This document shows positions 8,039 through 14,754 of a DNA stretch of 17,515 nt, piece by piece. The position numbers and the translations under genes are program-made. The notes under the pieces were generated by a model. That model ran no database searches. It worked only from the letters and a program-made list of their open reading frames with translations, and was not told the DNA's origin. Origin of the DNA: FEN-1219 sp964457725 (lineage in GTDB: Bacteria > Pseudomonadota > Gammaproteobacteria > Steroidobacterales > Rariloculaceae). The stretch is from the NCBI GenBank assembly GCA_964457725.1, contig CAYWGQ010000072.1, positions 1 to 17,515 of the forward strand, given 5' to 3'. How positions within the stretch are numbered: the stretch's first letter is position 1; the number at the start of each line of letters is the position of its first letter.

Positions 8039-8872
8039 ATGGCGGCAGCAGACAAGCGCGGCGATCTGCCGATCGGCGTTTTCGACTCCGGCGTCGGCGG
8101 GCTCACGGTGCTCCGTGCGATTCGGGCCGCGCTGCCCGGCGAGTCGGCGATCTATCTCGGCGACACCGCGCGGGTGCCCTACGGCACGAAGAGCCGCGAC
8201 TCCGTGCTCCGCTACTCGTTGAACGCGTCGAGCCAGCTGGTCCGCCGCGGCATCAAGCTGCTCGTCGTCGCCTGCAACACGGCCTCCGCGCTGTCGCTGC
8301 CCGAGATCCGGCGGCACCTCGCGCCGCTGCCGGTGATCGGCGTCGTCGAGCCCGGCGCCCGCGCGGCGGTCGCCGCGAGCGCCGCGCAACGGCATCTGGT
8401 GCTCGCGACCGAGGCGACCGTCGGGCAGCGCGCGTATACGCGCGCGATCCGCGCGCTCGCCCCGGAGGCCGCGGTCGAGGAGCTCGCGTGCTCCTTGTTC
8501 GTCGCGCTCGCGGAGGAGGGCTGGACGGACGGCGCGGTCGCTGCCGCCGCGGCCGCGGAGTATCTCGCGCCGGTCGCGGCGCGGCCGCGCGCCGAGCGGC
8601 CGGACTCGGTGATTCTCGGCTGCACGCACTTCCCGCTGCTCGCCGAGGTCATTCGTGCAGCGCTCGGTCCAGAGCCCGCGATCGTCGATTCCGCGTCGGC
8701 GACGGCGGCCGCGGTGGGGGAGCTGCTCGAGCGCGACGGGCTCGGGGCCGCCGACGGTGGCGGCCGCCTCGAGCTCCTCGTGACCGATGGTGCGGCCCGT
8801 TTCGCGCGGCTCGGCCCTCGCTTCCTGGGCGAGCCGTTCGCCGCGACGGACGTCGAGCTCGTGGACCTCTAG
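8039..8872 (+). CDS. murI: Glutamate racemase
   Basis: MurI interconverts L- and D-glutamate and supplies D-glutamate for the peptidoglycan stem peptide in the cytoplasm. The 277-residue product shows the family hallmarks: IGVFDSGVGGLTVLRAI near the N-terminus (Asp16, Ser17), YLGDTARVPYGTKS, the first catalytic cysteine in VVACNTAS (Cys79), the second in ILGCTHFPLL (Cys195), and a C-terminal VDSAS segment. Length is normal and both acid-base cysteines are intact, so the enzyme should be active. The ATG places the conserved FDSG motif 14 residues in, as expected. The stop is 16 bp from the start of the DUF2062 gene, so the two are likely co-transcribed. There is no sign of the N-terminal extension seen in enterobacterial MurI that responds to UDP-MurNAc-Ala. 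Confidence 0.96.
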   Translation: MAAADKRGDLPIGVFDSGVGGLTVLRAIRAALPGESAIYLGDTARVPYGTKSRDSVLRYSLNASSQLVRRGIKLLVVACNTASALSLPEIRRHLAPLPVIGVVEPGARAAVAASAAQRHLVLATEATVGQRAYTRAIRALAPEAAVEELACSLFVALAEEGWTDGAVAAAAAAEYLAPVAARPRAERPDSVILGCTHFPLLAEVIRAALGPEPAIVDSASATAAAVGELLERDGLGAADGGGRLELLVTDGAARFARLGPRFLGEPFAATDVELVDL

Positions 8873-8888
8873 GCGGATCCGCGCGGCG

Positions 8889-9452
8889 ATGCCGAACCGC
8901 GTTCTGCAGTACCTGCTCGACCTCGCCCGGATCGAACGCTACTCGGTGCTGAGGCGCTGGCACCACCTCGGGCGCGAACGGGCGTTCCTGTCGTTCGATC
9001 GCGATTCGGTCGCCCGCGCGGTCGCGATCGGGTTCTTCTTCGGGATACTGACGCCGGTCGCGCAGATACTGTTCTCGCTCGTGGTTGCGGTCGCGGTGCG
9101 GGCGAATCTGGTCGTCGCGGCCGGCAGCACGCTGATCACGAATCCGTTCGTGATGCCGTTCGTGTACTACTTCGCCTATCGGATCGGCCTGTTTCTGCTC
9201 GAGGGCGGCGGGACGCCGAGCGCGGCGGACCAGGCCGAGGTGCTCGCCGACGCCGCCGAGTCCGAGGAGGCGGCCTCGATGGCCCTCGAGGTGACGGGCT
9301 GGTTCGACACGCTGATCGATTGGGCGACGTCGGTCGGCCCCCCGTTCCTCGTCGGCGTCGTCACGCTCGCGGCGGGCACGTCGCTCGTCGGCTACGCGGC
9401 CGTGCACGCGGTCTGGGAGCTGGTCGAGCGCCTGCGGCGGTCGTCCCGCTAG
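8889..9452 (+). CDS. DUF2062 domain-containing membrane protein
   Basis: This 187-residue protein matches the DUF2062 family: a basic amphipathic start (MPNRVLQYLLDLARIERY), then SVARAVAIGFFFGILTPVAQ, a membrane segment rich in Val/Ala, and the hallmark STLITNPFVMPFVYYFAYRIG. Three to four membrane segments are predicted, at about residues 40-60, 62-80, 85-105 and 150-175. Between them is a short acidic stretch (ADQAEVLADAAESEEA) likely to be cytoplasmic or periplasmic loop. The family's function is unknown. The frame is open further upstream to 8787, but that extension overlaps murI and encodes Arg/Ser-rich sequence of no recognisable type, so the ATG at 8889 is preferred. It follows murI by 16 bp and converges with the CDF gene 28 bp away. 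Confidence 0.87.
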   Translation: MPNRVLQYLLDLARIERYSVLRRWHHLGRERAFLSFDRDSVARAVAIGFFFGILTPVAQILFSLVVAVAVRANLVVAAGSTLITNPFVMPFVYYFAYRIGLFLLEGGGTPSAADQAEVLADAAESEEAASMALEVTGWFDTLIDWATSVGPPFLVGVVTLAAGTSLVGYAAVHAVWELVERLRRSSR

Positions 9453-9480
9453 GCCGCCGCCGGGGCGACGGCGACGGGGG

Positions 9481-10428
9481 TCAGCACGCTCGTGCGCCCT
9501 TCGGCTCGTCGACGCACGTGCCGTACTCGATCTCGATCGTCGCGTGCGCGATCGCGAAGCGCTCGGCGAGCACGCGCTTGATCTCGCGGACGGCCGTGCC
9601 TGAGTCCTTCGCGGCCTCGATCGAGGCATGCAGCGTGACGATCGGCCGCTCCTGGCTGATCGACCACGCGTGCACGTGGTGGACGTCCGTCACGTAGGGC
9701 AGCACGTCGCAGATCCCGTGCTTGATCGCGCGGACGTCGAACCCGGGCGGCGATCCCTCGAGAAGGATGTGCCCGCTCTCCGCGACGACTCGCCAGGCCG
9801 AGCGCAGAATGATCAGCGCGACCAGCACCGAGAGCAGCGGGTCGACTTGCACCCAGCCGGTCGCGAGGATCACGAGCGAGGCGACGACGGCCGCGACGGA
9901 GCCGAGCAGGTCGCCGGCGACGTGCAGCGCCGCGGCCCGGATGTTCAGGTTGTCGCGGTCGCCGCTCTGGAGGATCCAGAATGCGATCACGTTGACCGCG
10001 AGCCCGGCGACTGCGACCCAAAGCATCAGCCCGCCGAGCACCTCGACCGGCTCCGCGAGCCGCCGGAACGCCTCGACGACGATCCAGATCGCGATCGCGA
10101 ACAGCGCGATCCCGTTCACGAACGCGACGAGCACCGAGAAGCGATCGAAACCGTAAGTACGCCGCCAGTCCGCCGGCCGGCGCGCGAGACGGAATCCGAG
10201 CCACGCGAGCGCGAGGCTCGCAAAGTCGGTCAGCATGTGCCCGGCGTCCGCGAGGAGGGCGAGGGAGCCCGCGAGCAGGCCGCCCGCGACCTCGGCGAGC
10301 ATGAAGAGGCCGGTCAGGAGCGCGGCGATGCCGACCGATCGCTCGTTGATCGAATGGTGGTGCCGGTGGCCGTGAGAGTGGCCGTGGTCGTGAAGGTGCG
10401 CTGCCGCCTGCGGTGTTTCGTGCTGCAT
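9481..10428 (-). CDS. Cation diffusion facilitator (CDF) metal exporter, CzcD/ZitB-like
   Basis: This 315-residue inner-membrane antiporter exports Zn2+ or a related divalent metal in exchange for protons. The N-terminus is a His-rich tail (HLHDHGHSHGHRHHH), followed by six membrane helices. The transport-site motif is intact: ADAGHMLTD in helix 2 (His64, Asp68) and ALHVAGD in helix 5 (His169, Asp173). This HD-HD arrangement is typical of Zn-selective CDFs, so Zn is the likely main substrate. The C-terminal cytoplasmic domain (about 215-300, with VTDVHHVHAWSI) is the usual dimerising metal-sensing fold. A start codon further upstream would add Arg-rich sequence ahead of the His tail and cross the promoter described below; GAGG about 8 bp before the ATG supports 10428. 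No metalloregulator gene is adjacent. Confidence 0.94.
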   Translation of the reverse strand: MQHETPQAAAHLHDHGHSHGHRHHHSINERSVGIAALLTGLFMLAEVAGGLLAGSLALLADAGHMLTDFASLALAWLGFRLARRPADWRRTYGFDRFSVLVAFVNGIALFAIAIWIVVEAFRRLAEPVEVLGGLMLWVAVAGLAVNVIAFWILQSGDRDNLNIRAAALHVAGDLLGSVAAVVASLVILATGWVQVDPLLSVLVALIILRSAWRVVAESGHILLEGSPPGFDVRAIKHGICDVLPYVTDVHHVHAWSISQERPIVTLHASIEAAKDSGTAVREIKRVLAERFAIAHATIEIEYGTCVDEPKGARAC

Positions 10429-10449
10429 GCCGAGCCTCGGACGGCCGGG

Positions 10450-10458
10450 ATTCTAGCA
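10450..10458 (-). promoter_or_regulatory. Extended -10 promoter for the CDF gene
   Basis: Read on the minus strand the sequence is TGCTAGAAT, an extended -10 (TG-N-TAGAAT) with five of six matches to TATAAT. It would start transcription about 15 nt before the CDF start codon, leaving room for the GAGG ribosome binding site. The -35 region is poor, as often accepted in extended -10 promoters. Confidence 0.5.
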
Positions 10459-10518
10459 TGCGGTCCGCGGGCGCCTCGGTGACGGAATGCCGATAGGACC
10501 GCCTCCGCGGCAAGCGCG

Positions 10519-10591
10519 TTCGCGCGGCGGCTCGCCGCCATTTCGTAGGAGCGGCTGTCTAGCCGCGACTCTTCGCGCGGCGGCTCGCCGC
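10519..10591. repeat. 20-bp direct repeat, two copies
   Basis: TTCGCGCGGCGGCTCGCCGC occurs at 10519-10538 and again at 10572-10591, exactly identical. The second copy forms the loop of the REPIN described next, and the first lies just outside its left arm. The repeat contains a short hairpin (GGCGG-CT-CGCC type). The arrangement suggests slipped duplication or stepwise assembly of the palindrome cluster. Confidence 0.75.
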
Positions 10592-10628
10592 TCCTACCGA
10601 AGAGTCGCGGCTGGACAGCCGCTCCTAC
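10545..10628. repeat. REPIN-like double palindrome (GTAG-type REP pair), upstream of kinase
   Basis: Two inverted arms of 31 bp (10545-10575 and 10598-10628) differ at one position only and are separated by a 22-bp loop. Each arm starts, read inward, with GTAGGAGCGGCTGTCCAGCC (T in place of one C in the left arm), which has the conserved 5' GTAG followed by a hairpin, the form known for REP elements mobilised by RAYT (REP-associated tyrosine) transposases in Stenotrophomonas, Pseudomonas and relatives. Two REPs in inverted orientation make a REPIN. A partial third REP end (CCGCTCCTAC at 10588-10597) lies in the loop. A second copy is at 13004-13104. No RAYT gene is in the window. Confidence 0.85.
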
Positions 10629-10631
10629 GAT

Positions 10632-10686
10632 GTCGCGATCGCGGCGCGGAGGCAATTCGACCGGGTCGCGATCGCGGCGCGGAGGC
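10632..10686. repeat. 22-bp direct repeat, two copies 33 bp apart
   Basis: An exact 22-bp sequence beginning GTCGCGATCGCGGCGCGGAG occurs at 10632-10653 and 10665-10686. Each copy contains the 10-bp palindrome CGCGATCGCG. The pair lies immediately right of the REPIN and 80 to 140 bp ahead of the candidate kinase promoter. If the upstream ATG at 10630 were used, the repeat would encode SRSRRGG twice, which looks like translated repeat rather than real protein. Confidence 0.75.
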
Positions 10687-10768
10687 CGCTCCGACGACCT
10701 TGTTTCTGTGCCTCCGCGGCTCCATCTGGAGTGTCCAGGCGGGACGCTTTCGAGTGAGCGCACCTCAT

Positions 10769-10797
10769 TTGACCGATACGCGTGCGGAGCGGATGAT
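10769..10797 (+). promoter_or_regulatory. Candidate sigma-70 promoter for the kinase-phosphatase operon
   Basis: TTGACC (10769-10774, five of six matches to TTGACA) and GATGAT (10792-10797, four of six to TATAAT) are separated by 17 bp. Transcription would begin near 10804, giving a leader of about 54 nt before the TTG start of the kinase. The local sequence is less GC-rich than its surroundings. This is a reading by eye, and an A/T-richer patch could be chance. Confidence 0.37.
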
Positions 10798-10857
10798 TGC
10801 GCGCGCGGATTCATTCGAATAGACGCCGGACGCACCGGCGCACGCGGCTCCGGAACA

Positions 10858-12153
10858 TTGCTGAAGGCGAGACAAAAACTCGGTAAGTACCGAATCGAGC
10901 GGCGTATTGCCGACGGGCCTTCTGCGGGCGTCTATCAGGCCCTCGACACGATCCAGCAGCTGCGCGTCGCGTTGAAGGTGCCGCACGACAGCGCGATGAA
11001 CGACTACTACCTCGCGGACTTCAAACGCGAGGCCCGGCTCGCTCCGCTGCTCGAGCACCCGAACATCCTGTCGATTCGCGACGCCTCGTTCATCGACGGC
11101 CGCTTCGTCATGGCGATGCCGCTCGGGGAGCGCTCGCTCGCGAGCCGGATGCGCTCGAGGCTGTCGACCGAGACGGCGTTGCACCTGATCGACCAGGCGC
11201 TCGCGGCGGTCGCGCACGCGCACAGCCGCAACGTGATCCACTGCGACATCAAGCCGGACAACTTCATCCTGTTCCCGGGCAATCAGCTGAAGCTGACGGA
11301 CTTCGGCTTCTCCAAGGTGGCCGAGCACACGCTGCGCGCGAGCGGCTCCGGCACCGTCGGCTACATCGCGCCCGAGCAGGCGGTCGGCCGGCCGATGTTC
11401 CAGTCCGACGTCTTCTCGCTCGGCCTCGTGATCTACGAGCTTCTGTCCGGGCACCTGCCGGAATGGCCGTACGACTGGCCGCCGCCGGGGATCAAGCGCG
11501 TCCGCGAGAGGCTGAAGCCGAAGCTCGTCGAGTGGCTCCGGCGGGCGATCCAGGTGCGCCCGGAGAAGCGCTACCGGAACGCCGTCTCGATGTACGCCGA
11601 GTTCAAGCGGCTCAGGAACGGTGCGGCGAAGAAAAAGAAGCGTCCGGCGCAGAAGAAGCGCGACGCGGTCGATCCGTCCCTGTGGCAGAAGGTGCTGTTC
11701 CGCCAGTTCCAGCGCCGCTACCGGTCGGTGCTCGAGACGAAGTATCAGTGCCGAAGCTGCGAAGGGCCGGTGTCCGAGCGGATGCAGACCTGCCCCTGGT
11801 GCGGCACGACGCCGCCGCTCGACCGCTTCGAGACGAGCTATCCGTCGCGCTGCCCGCGCTGCAGCAGAGGCGCGAAGCTCGACTGGCGCTACTGCCCGTC
11901 CTGCTACGGGCCGGGCTTCGTCGTCGAGACCAACCGCCGCTACAAGGACCGGCGCTATTCGACGCAGTGCACGAACATCCGGTGCCGCGGTCCGCTGATG
12001 CCGTTCATGCGCTACTGCCCCTGGTGCCGGCAGAAGGTGAAGCGCCCGTGGAAGCTGCCGTACAGCACCGACCGGTGCCCGGCCTGTCGCTGGGGCGTCG
12101 ATCGGGACTTCTGGCACCACTGCCCGTGGTGCTCGAAGGTGCTCGATCGATGA
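10858..12153 (+). CDS. Ser/Thr protein kinase with four C-terminal zinc ribbons
   Basis: From the TTG start this is a 431-residue soluble Hanks-type kinase. Kinase domain (about 11-255): degenerate Gly loop ADGPSAGVY, Lys40 in VALK, Glu58 in FKREA, catalytic loop HCDIKPDN (Asp130, Lys132, Asn135), DFG at 148-150 and APE at 171-173. All catalytic residues are present, but Cys129 replaces the Arg of HRD, so it is a non-RD kinase. A Lys-rich linker (about 256-270) leads to four CxxC...CxxC pairs: Cys298/301/312/315, 332/335/346/349, 371/376/387/390, 407/410/422/425. No membrane helix is seen. The frame is open from an ATG at 10630, but that stretch is made of repeats; starting at 10858 puts the kinase core ten residues in. 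The gene overlaps the PP2C gene by ATGA. It resembles the kinase of T6SS threonine-phosphorylation switches in context, not in architecture. Confidence 0.9.
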   Translation: MLKARQKLGKYRIERRIADGPSAGVYQALDTIQQLRVALKVPHDSAMNDYYLADFKREARLAPLLEHPNILSIRDASFIDGRFVMAMPLGERSLASRMRSRLSTETALHLIDQALAAVAHAHSRNVIHCDIKPDNFILFPGNQLKLTDFGFSKVAEHTLRASGSGTVGYIAPEQAVGRPMFQSDVFSLGLVIYELLSGHLPEWPYDWPPPGIKRVRERLKPKLVEWLRRAIQVRPEKRYRNAVSMYAEFKRLRNGAAKKKKRPAQKKRDAVDPSLWQKVLFRQFQRRYRSVLETKYQCRSCEGPVSERMQTCPWCGTTPPLDRFETSYPSRCPRCSRGAKLDWRYCPSCYGPGFVVETNRRYKDRRYSTQCTNIRCRGPLMPFMRYCPWCRQKVKRPWKLPYSTDRCPACRWGVDRDFWHHCPWCSKVLDR

Positions 12154-13007
12154 GCGCCGAGGAGAGCTCCTCCGCCGCGGGCGGCGCGGGCCGGCAAGTC
12201 CGGCTCTATCTCGGCGAGTCCGACGTCGAGCAGCACGACTACGACCTCCCGCAGGGCTGGGTCTGCGTGCGCAGCTTGCGCTCGCCCGACAAGGACACGC
12301 CGAACGAGGACTCGGCGGCCGTGATCGAGGTCGGGCCGGACGCGCTCGTGCTCGCGGTCGCGGACGGCGTCGGCGGCACCCCGGCCGGCCGGGAAGCGTC
12401 GAACCTGACGCTGCAGACGCTGTCGCGGGTGCTGACGGAGCAGCCGCCGGACGTGCAGTCGTTGCGCACGCCGATCCTCGACGCGGTCGAGGAGGCGAAC
12501 AGGGGCGTGATCGAGCTCGCGCGCGGCGCGGCGACGACGCTGGTCGTCGCCGAGGTGATCGCGCGCCGGCTGCGCAGCTACCACGTCGGCGACTCCGAGC
12601 TGATCGGCGTCGGTCAGCGCGGGCGGATCAAGCAGCGGGTCGTGCCACATTCGCCGACCGGTTTCGCGGTCGAGGCGGGGCTGCTCGACGAGGACGAGGC
12701 CGTGCAGCACGAGGCCCGGCACGTGCTGTTCAACGTGATCGGCACGCCGGACATGCGCGTCGAAGTCGGGACGGCGGTGCAGCTCGCCGCGCGCGACACG
12801 GTGCTGCTCGCGACGGACGGACTGCTCGACAACCTCTACATCGACGAGATCGTCGACATCATTCGCCGCGGGCCGCTGCCGCGGGCGGCGGACCGGCTCG
12901 TCGAGAAGGCGCGGCTGCGGATGGGCGGGGAGGCGAAGGATCAGCCGTCGAAGCCCGACGACCTGACGATCGTCCTGTTCCGCCCGCGCCCGCCCGCCAA
13001 AGCGTAG
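12150..13007 (+). CDS. PP2C-family Ser/Thr protein phosphatase
   Basis: This 285-residue cytoplasmic PPM/PP2C phosphatase would remove phosphate from Ser/Thr, probably opposing the kinase encoded just upstream. Metal-binding and catalytic motifs are in order: PNEDSAAVIE (Asp54), VADGVGG (Asp72), TTLVVAEV, YHVGDSEL (Asp148), LLATDGLLDNL (Asp223) and KPDDLTIVLF (Asp270/271). All key aspartates are intact, so it should be active. The length is close to stand-alone bacterial PP2Cs such as PppA/Stp, plus a Ser/Ala-rich N-terminal extension of about 35 residues. The ATG shares ATGA with the kinase stop, indicating translational coupling. Its TAG stop lies inside the left arm of a REPIN (GTAGGAGC), so the present C-terminus (PPAKA) may have been set by that element. 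The frame is open upstream inside the kinase gene, but that part is a shadow. Confidence 0.94.
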   Translation: MSAEESSSAAGGAGRQVRLYLGESDVEQHDYDLPQGWVCVRSLRSPDKDTPNEDSAAVIEVGPDALVLAVADGVGGTPAGREASNLTLQTLSRVLTEQPPDVQSLRTPILDAVEEANRGVIELARGAATTLVVAEVIARRLRSYHVGDSELIGVGQRGRIKQRVVPHSPTGFAVEAGLLDEDEAVQHEARHVLFNVIGTPDMRVEVGTAVQLAARDTVLLATDGLLDNLYIDEIVDIIRRGPLPRAADRLVEKARLRMGGEAKDQPSKPDDLTIVLFRPRPPAKA

Positions 13008-13104
13008 GAGCGGCTGTCCAGCCGCGATCTTCTGCGCTGTGGCGGCCGACCGCGCGGCGCTGGCGTTCGCGTCGCGGCGGTCGCGGCTGGACAGCCGCTC
13101 CTAC
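13004..13104. repeat. REPIN-like double palindrome at the 3' end of the PP2C gene
   Basis: Perfect 24-bp inverted arms at 13004-13027 and 13081-13104, each beginning GTAGGAGCGGCTGTCCAGCC when read inward, are separated by a 53-bp GC-rich loop. The arms match those of the element at 10545-10628. The left arm includes the TAG stop codon of the PP2C gene. Lying between convergent genes, a transcript hairpin here could shield or end the mRNAs, but no T-tract follows. Confidence 0.87.
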
Positions 13105-13138
13105 CGAGGGCCGCTGCCACCGAAGAGTAACGGGCCGA

Positions 13139-14668
13139 CTAGCCGGCGCGGGCGCTGCGCGCGCGCTGGCCGCCCTCGATCCGCATGAGCTCCTGCTCAT
13201 ACGCGTGGCCGAGCTCCTCGAGGAGCTGCGGCGGGAACTGATTCGGCGAGTGCTGCGTGACGACCTGGTACAGGTCCTTGTAGACGTCCCAGTACTTGAG
13301 CTTGTTCGCGGCGTTGATCAGCGGGCCGCGCTTGCCGCTCGCGTACTTGCTCTCGAGCTCGTCGGGATCGAGCCGTGCGACGTAGCTCTCGACGCCGCTC
13401 CGGACCGCGGCGAGCAAGGCCTGCTGGTGCAGCTTCAGGTCGACGAACGCCTCGCGGACGGCTTCGACCGCCGGCATGTATTCGCCCGCGTCGCGGAACA
13501 GCAGGTGGTCCAGCGCCTCGTCGACGCTCGCTGCGAACTTCAGCGGGTTGTTGCCCTGCGGCTGGATCGTCGTGTTCGGCACGCGCAGCGCGTTCTTCTG
13601 GTCGGCTCGGACGTGCAGGTTCTCGGCGAGCCCGACGATCATCTCGCGCATCAGCTGGCCGAGCCGGTGCAGCACGAGCTCCGCGCGCTTGTCGTCGAGC
13701 GAGCGGCCCTCGAGCCCCGCCCCGCGGAAGAACGACTCGAGCGCTTTCGCCGGCTGACCGCCGCCGGCACGGCCCGCGGCCGGGGGCGCCGGCTCGCTCC
13801 GTGCGGGCGCTTTCGCGCGGGCCGGCACGTCTGCCGCCGGCGAAGGCGCTCGCGCGCTCGCCGCCGCGGGATTCGTGCCCGCCGCGCGCTCGGCCGGACG
13901 GGTCGGTGCCGCCGCACGCTCCGTCGGGCGGCTCGCGCTCGGTGCGCGCTCCGCGGCACGGCTCGCGGCGGCTGCGGGCTCGCGCCCGCCGTCGAGCGGC
14001 TTCTCAGTCGCCGGTGCGGCGGCGGCCGGCTCGTCCTGAGCGGCGCGTGCGCGGAACGCGGGCGCCGCCGGCGGCGCCTCGGCCGCACGGCTCTTCGCCG
14101 GCGCCGGATCCTCGGCGAGCTCGAGCTTCGGGATGTCGTGCTGAGTGATCGTCTTCAGCTCGGGCGACCGGCGGCCGAGCGACGCCTGATCGTCCTCGTC
14201 GAGCAGCAGCTCGATGCCGACGCCGGTCATCTCGTGCTCGTCGATCAGCTTCTCGCCGGTCGGCTCCGGCGGCGGCACGCGCTGAGCGAGCTCGACCGGA
14301 TCGACGTGGCTCTTGTTCAGCAGCTGCTCGCGCGTGTGATCGGCCTCGTCCTCGATCAGCACCGTCATCTCGTACTCGCCGATCCTGAGGCGGTCGCCGC
14401 TGAAGAGCCGCTGCGGCTTGCCGCGCCCGACCGGCGTGTCGGCGCCGTTCACGTAAACGCCGTTCGTCGAGGTGTCGATGATGTAGTAGCTGCCCGAGCG
14501 GTAATCGATGCTCGCGTGACGGTTCGAGAGGTAGCGCTGGCCGTCGGGGAGCACCCAGTCGCATTCGACCGAGCGGCCGAGCGTGCCGCCTTCCTGGCCG
14601 AACTCCTTGACGGCGCGCTCGCCCAGCGATTGGCGGTGTCGGCTGACGATCTCCAAGCGCAGCGGCAT
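13139..14668 (-). CDS. FHA-domain protein with C-terminal type VI secretion TagH/Fha domain
   Basis: The product is 509 residues. An N-terminal FHA domain (about 1-105) has the phosphothreonine-binding residues: Arg32 in LGRS, Ser48-Asn49-Arg50-His51 in SNRHA, and TSTNGVYVNG (Asn69, Asn74). Residues about 185-305 form an Ala/Pro/Arg-rich, probably disordered linker. The C-terminal 200 residues match the T6SS FHA C-terminal domain: LESFFRGAGLEG, HRLGQLMREMIVGL, TTIQPQGNNPLKF, MPAVEAVREAFVDLKLHQQALL, and a final helix DVYKDLYQVV. In T6SS, Fha binds a phosphothreonine made by a PpkA-type kinase and promotes assembly. The kinase and PP2C genes lie convergently next door, but no tss gene is visible. 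GAGG 11 bp upstream supports the ATG at 14668; a start at 14749 would add 27 Arg/Ala-rich residues. Confidence 0.9.
   Translation of the reverse strand: MPLRLEIVSRHRQSLGERAVKEFGQEGGTLGRSVECDWVLPDGQRYLSNRHASIDYRSGSYYIIDTSTNGVYVNGADTPVGRGKPQRLFSGDRLRIGEYEMTVLIEDEADHTREQLLNKSHVDPVELAQRVPPPEPTGEKLIDEHEMTGVGIELLLDEDDQASLGRRSPELKTITQHDIPKLELAEDPAPAKSRAAEAPPAAPAFRARAAQDEPAAAAPATEKPLDGGREPAAAASRAAERAPSASRPTERAAAPTRPAERAAGTNPAAASARAPSPAADVPARAKAPARSEPAPPAAGRAGGGQPAKALESFFRGAGLEGRSLDDKRAELVLHRLGQLMREMIVGLAENLHVRADQKNALRVPNTTIQPQGNNPLKFAASVDEALDHLLFRDAGEYMPAVEAVREAFVDLKLHQQALLAAVRSGVESYVARLDPDELESKYASGKRGPLINAANKLKYWDVYKDLYQVVTQHSPNQFPPQLLEELGHAYEQELMRIEGGQRARSARAG
13874..13963 (-). repeat. Three 30-bp coding repeats in the FHA-protein linker
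   Basis: Residues 236-265 consist of three imperfect ten-residue units beginning SRAAERA, SRPTERA and TRPAERA, in step with 30-bp DNA repeats. Each unit opens with Ser or Thr followed by a basic residue. The repeats are probably a length-variable spacer. Confidence 0.7.
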
Positions 14669-14708
14669 CGGCGAAGTACCTCGAGTGAGAGACGAGCGGG
14701 CCCGCAGC

Positions 14709-14714
14709 AGTCTA
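14709..14714 (-). promoter_or_regulatory. Candidate -10 box for the FHA gene
   Basis: On the minus strand the hexamer is TAGACT, four of six matches to TATAAT, with transcription starting near 14702 and a leader of about 34 nt. No good -35 is visible (TTAGGC at 17-bp spacing), which would fit an activator-dependent promoter; a CRP-like site is centred about 61 bp upstream of the predicted start. Confidence 0.35.
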
Positions 14715-14754
14715 GCGGCGGCCGGGGCCGTGCCTAAGGCCGCGAGCACGAGTT

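Noticed and set aside
6887..8629. 580-residue minus-strand open frame opposite the GFA and murI genes
   Set aside because: It is antisense to two genes with intact motifs and shows only Arg/Ala-rich sequence.
10630..10857. N-terminal extension of the kinase from the ATG at 10630
   Set aside because: The extension would be built from the 22-bp direct repeat and sequence without homology, and it crosses the best promoter candidate. The kinase core starts right after 10858.
13004..13104. REPIN as an insertion sequence or CRISPR fragment
   Set aside because: There is no transposase frame or target-site duplication, and only two inverted copies with unequal loops, which fits a REP pair and not an array or IS.
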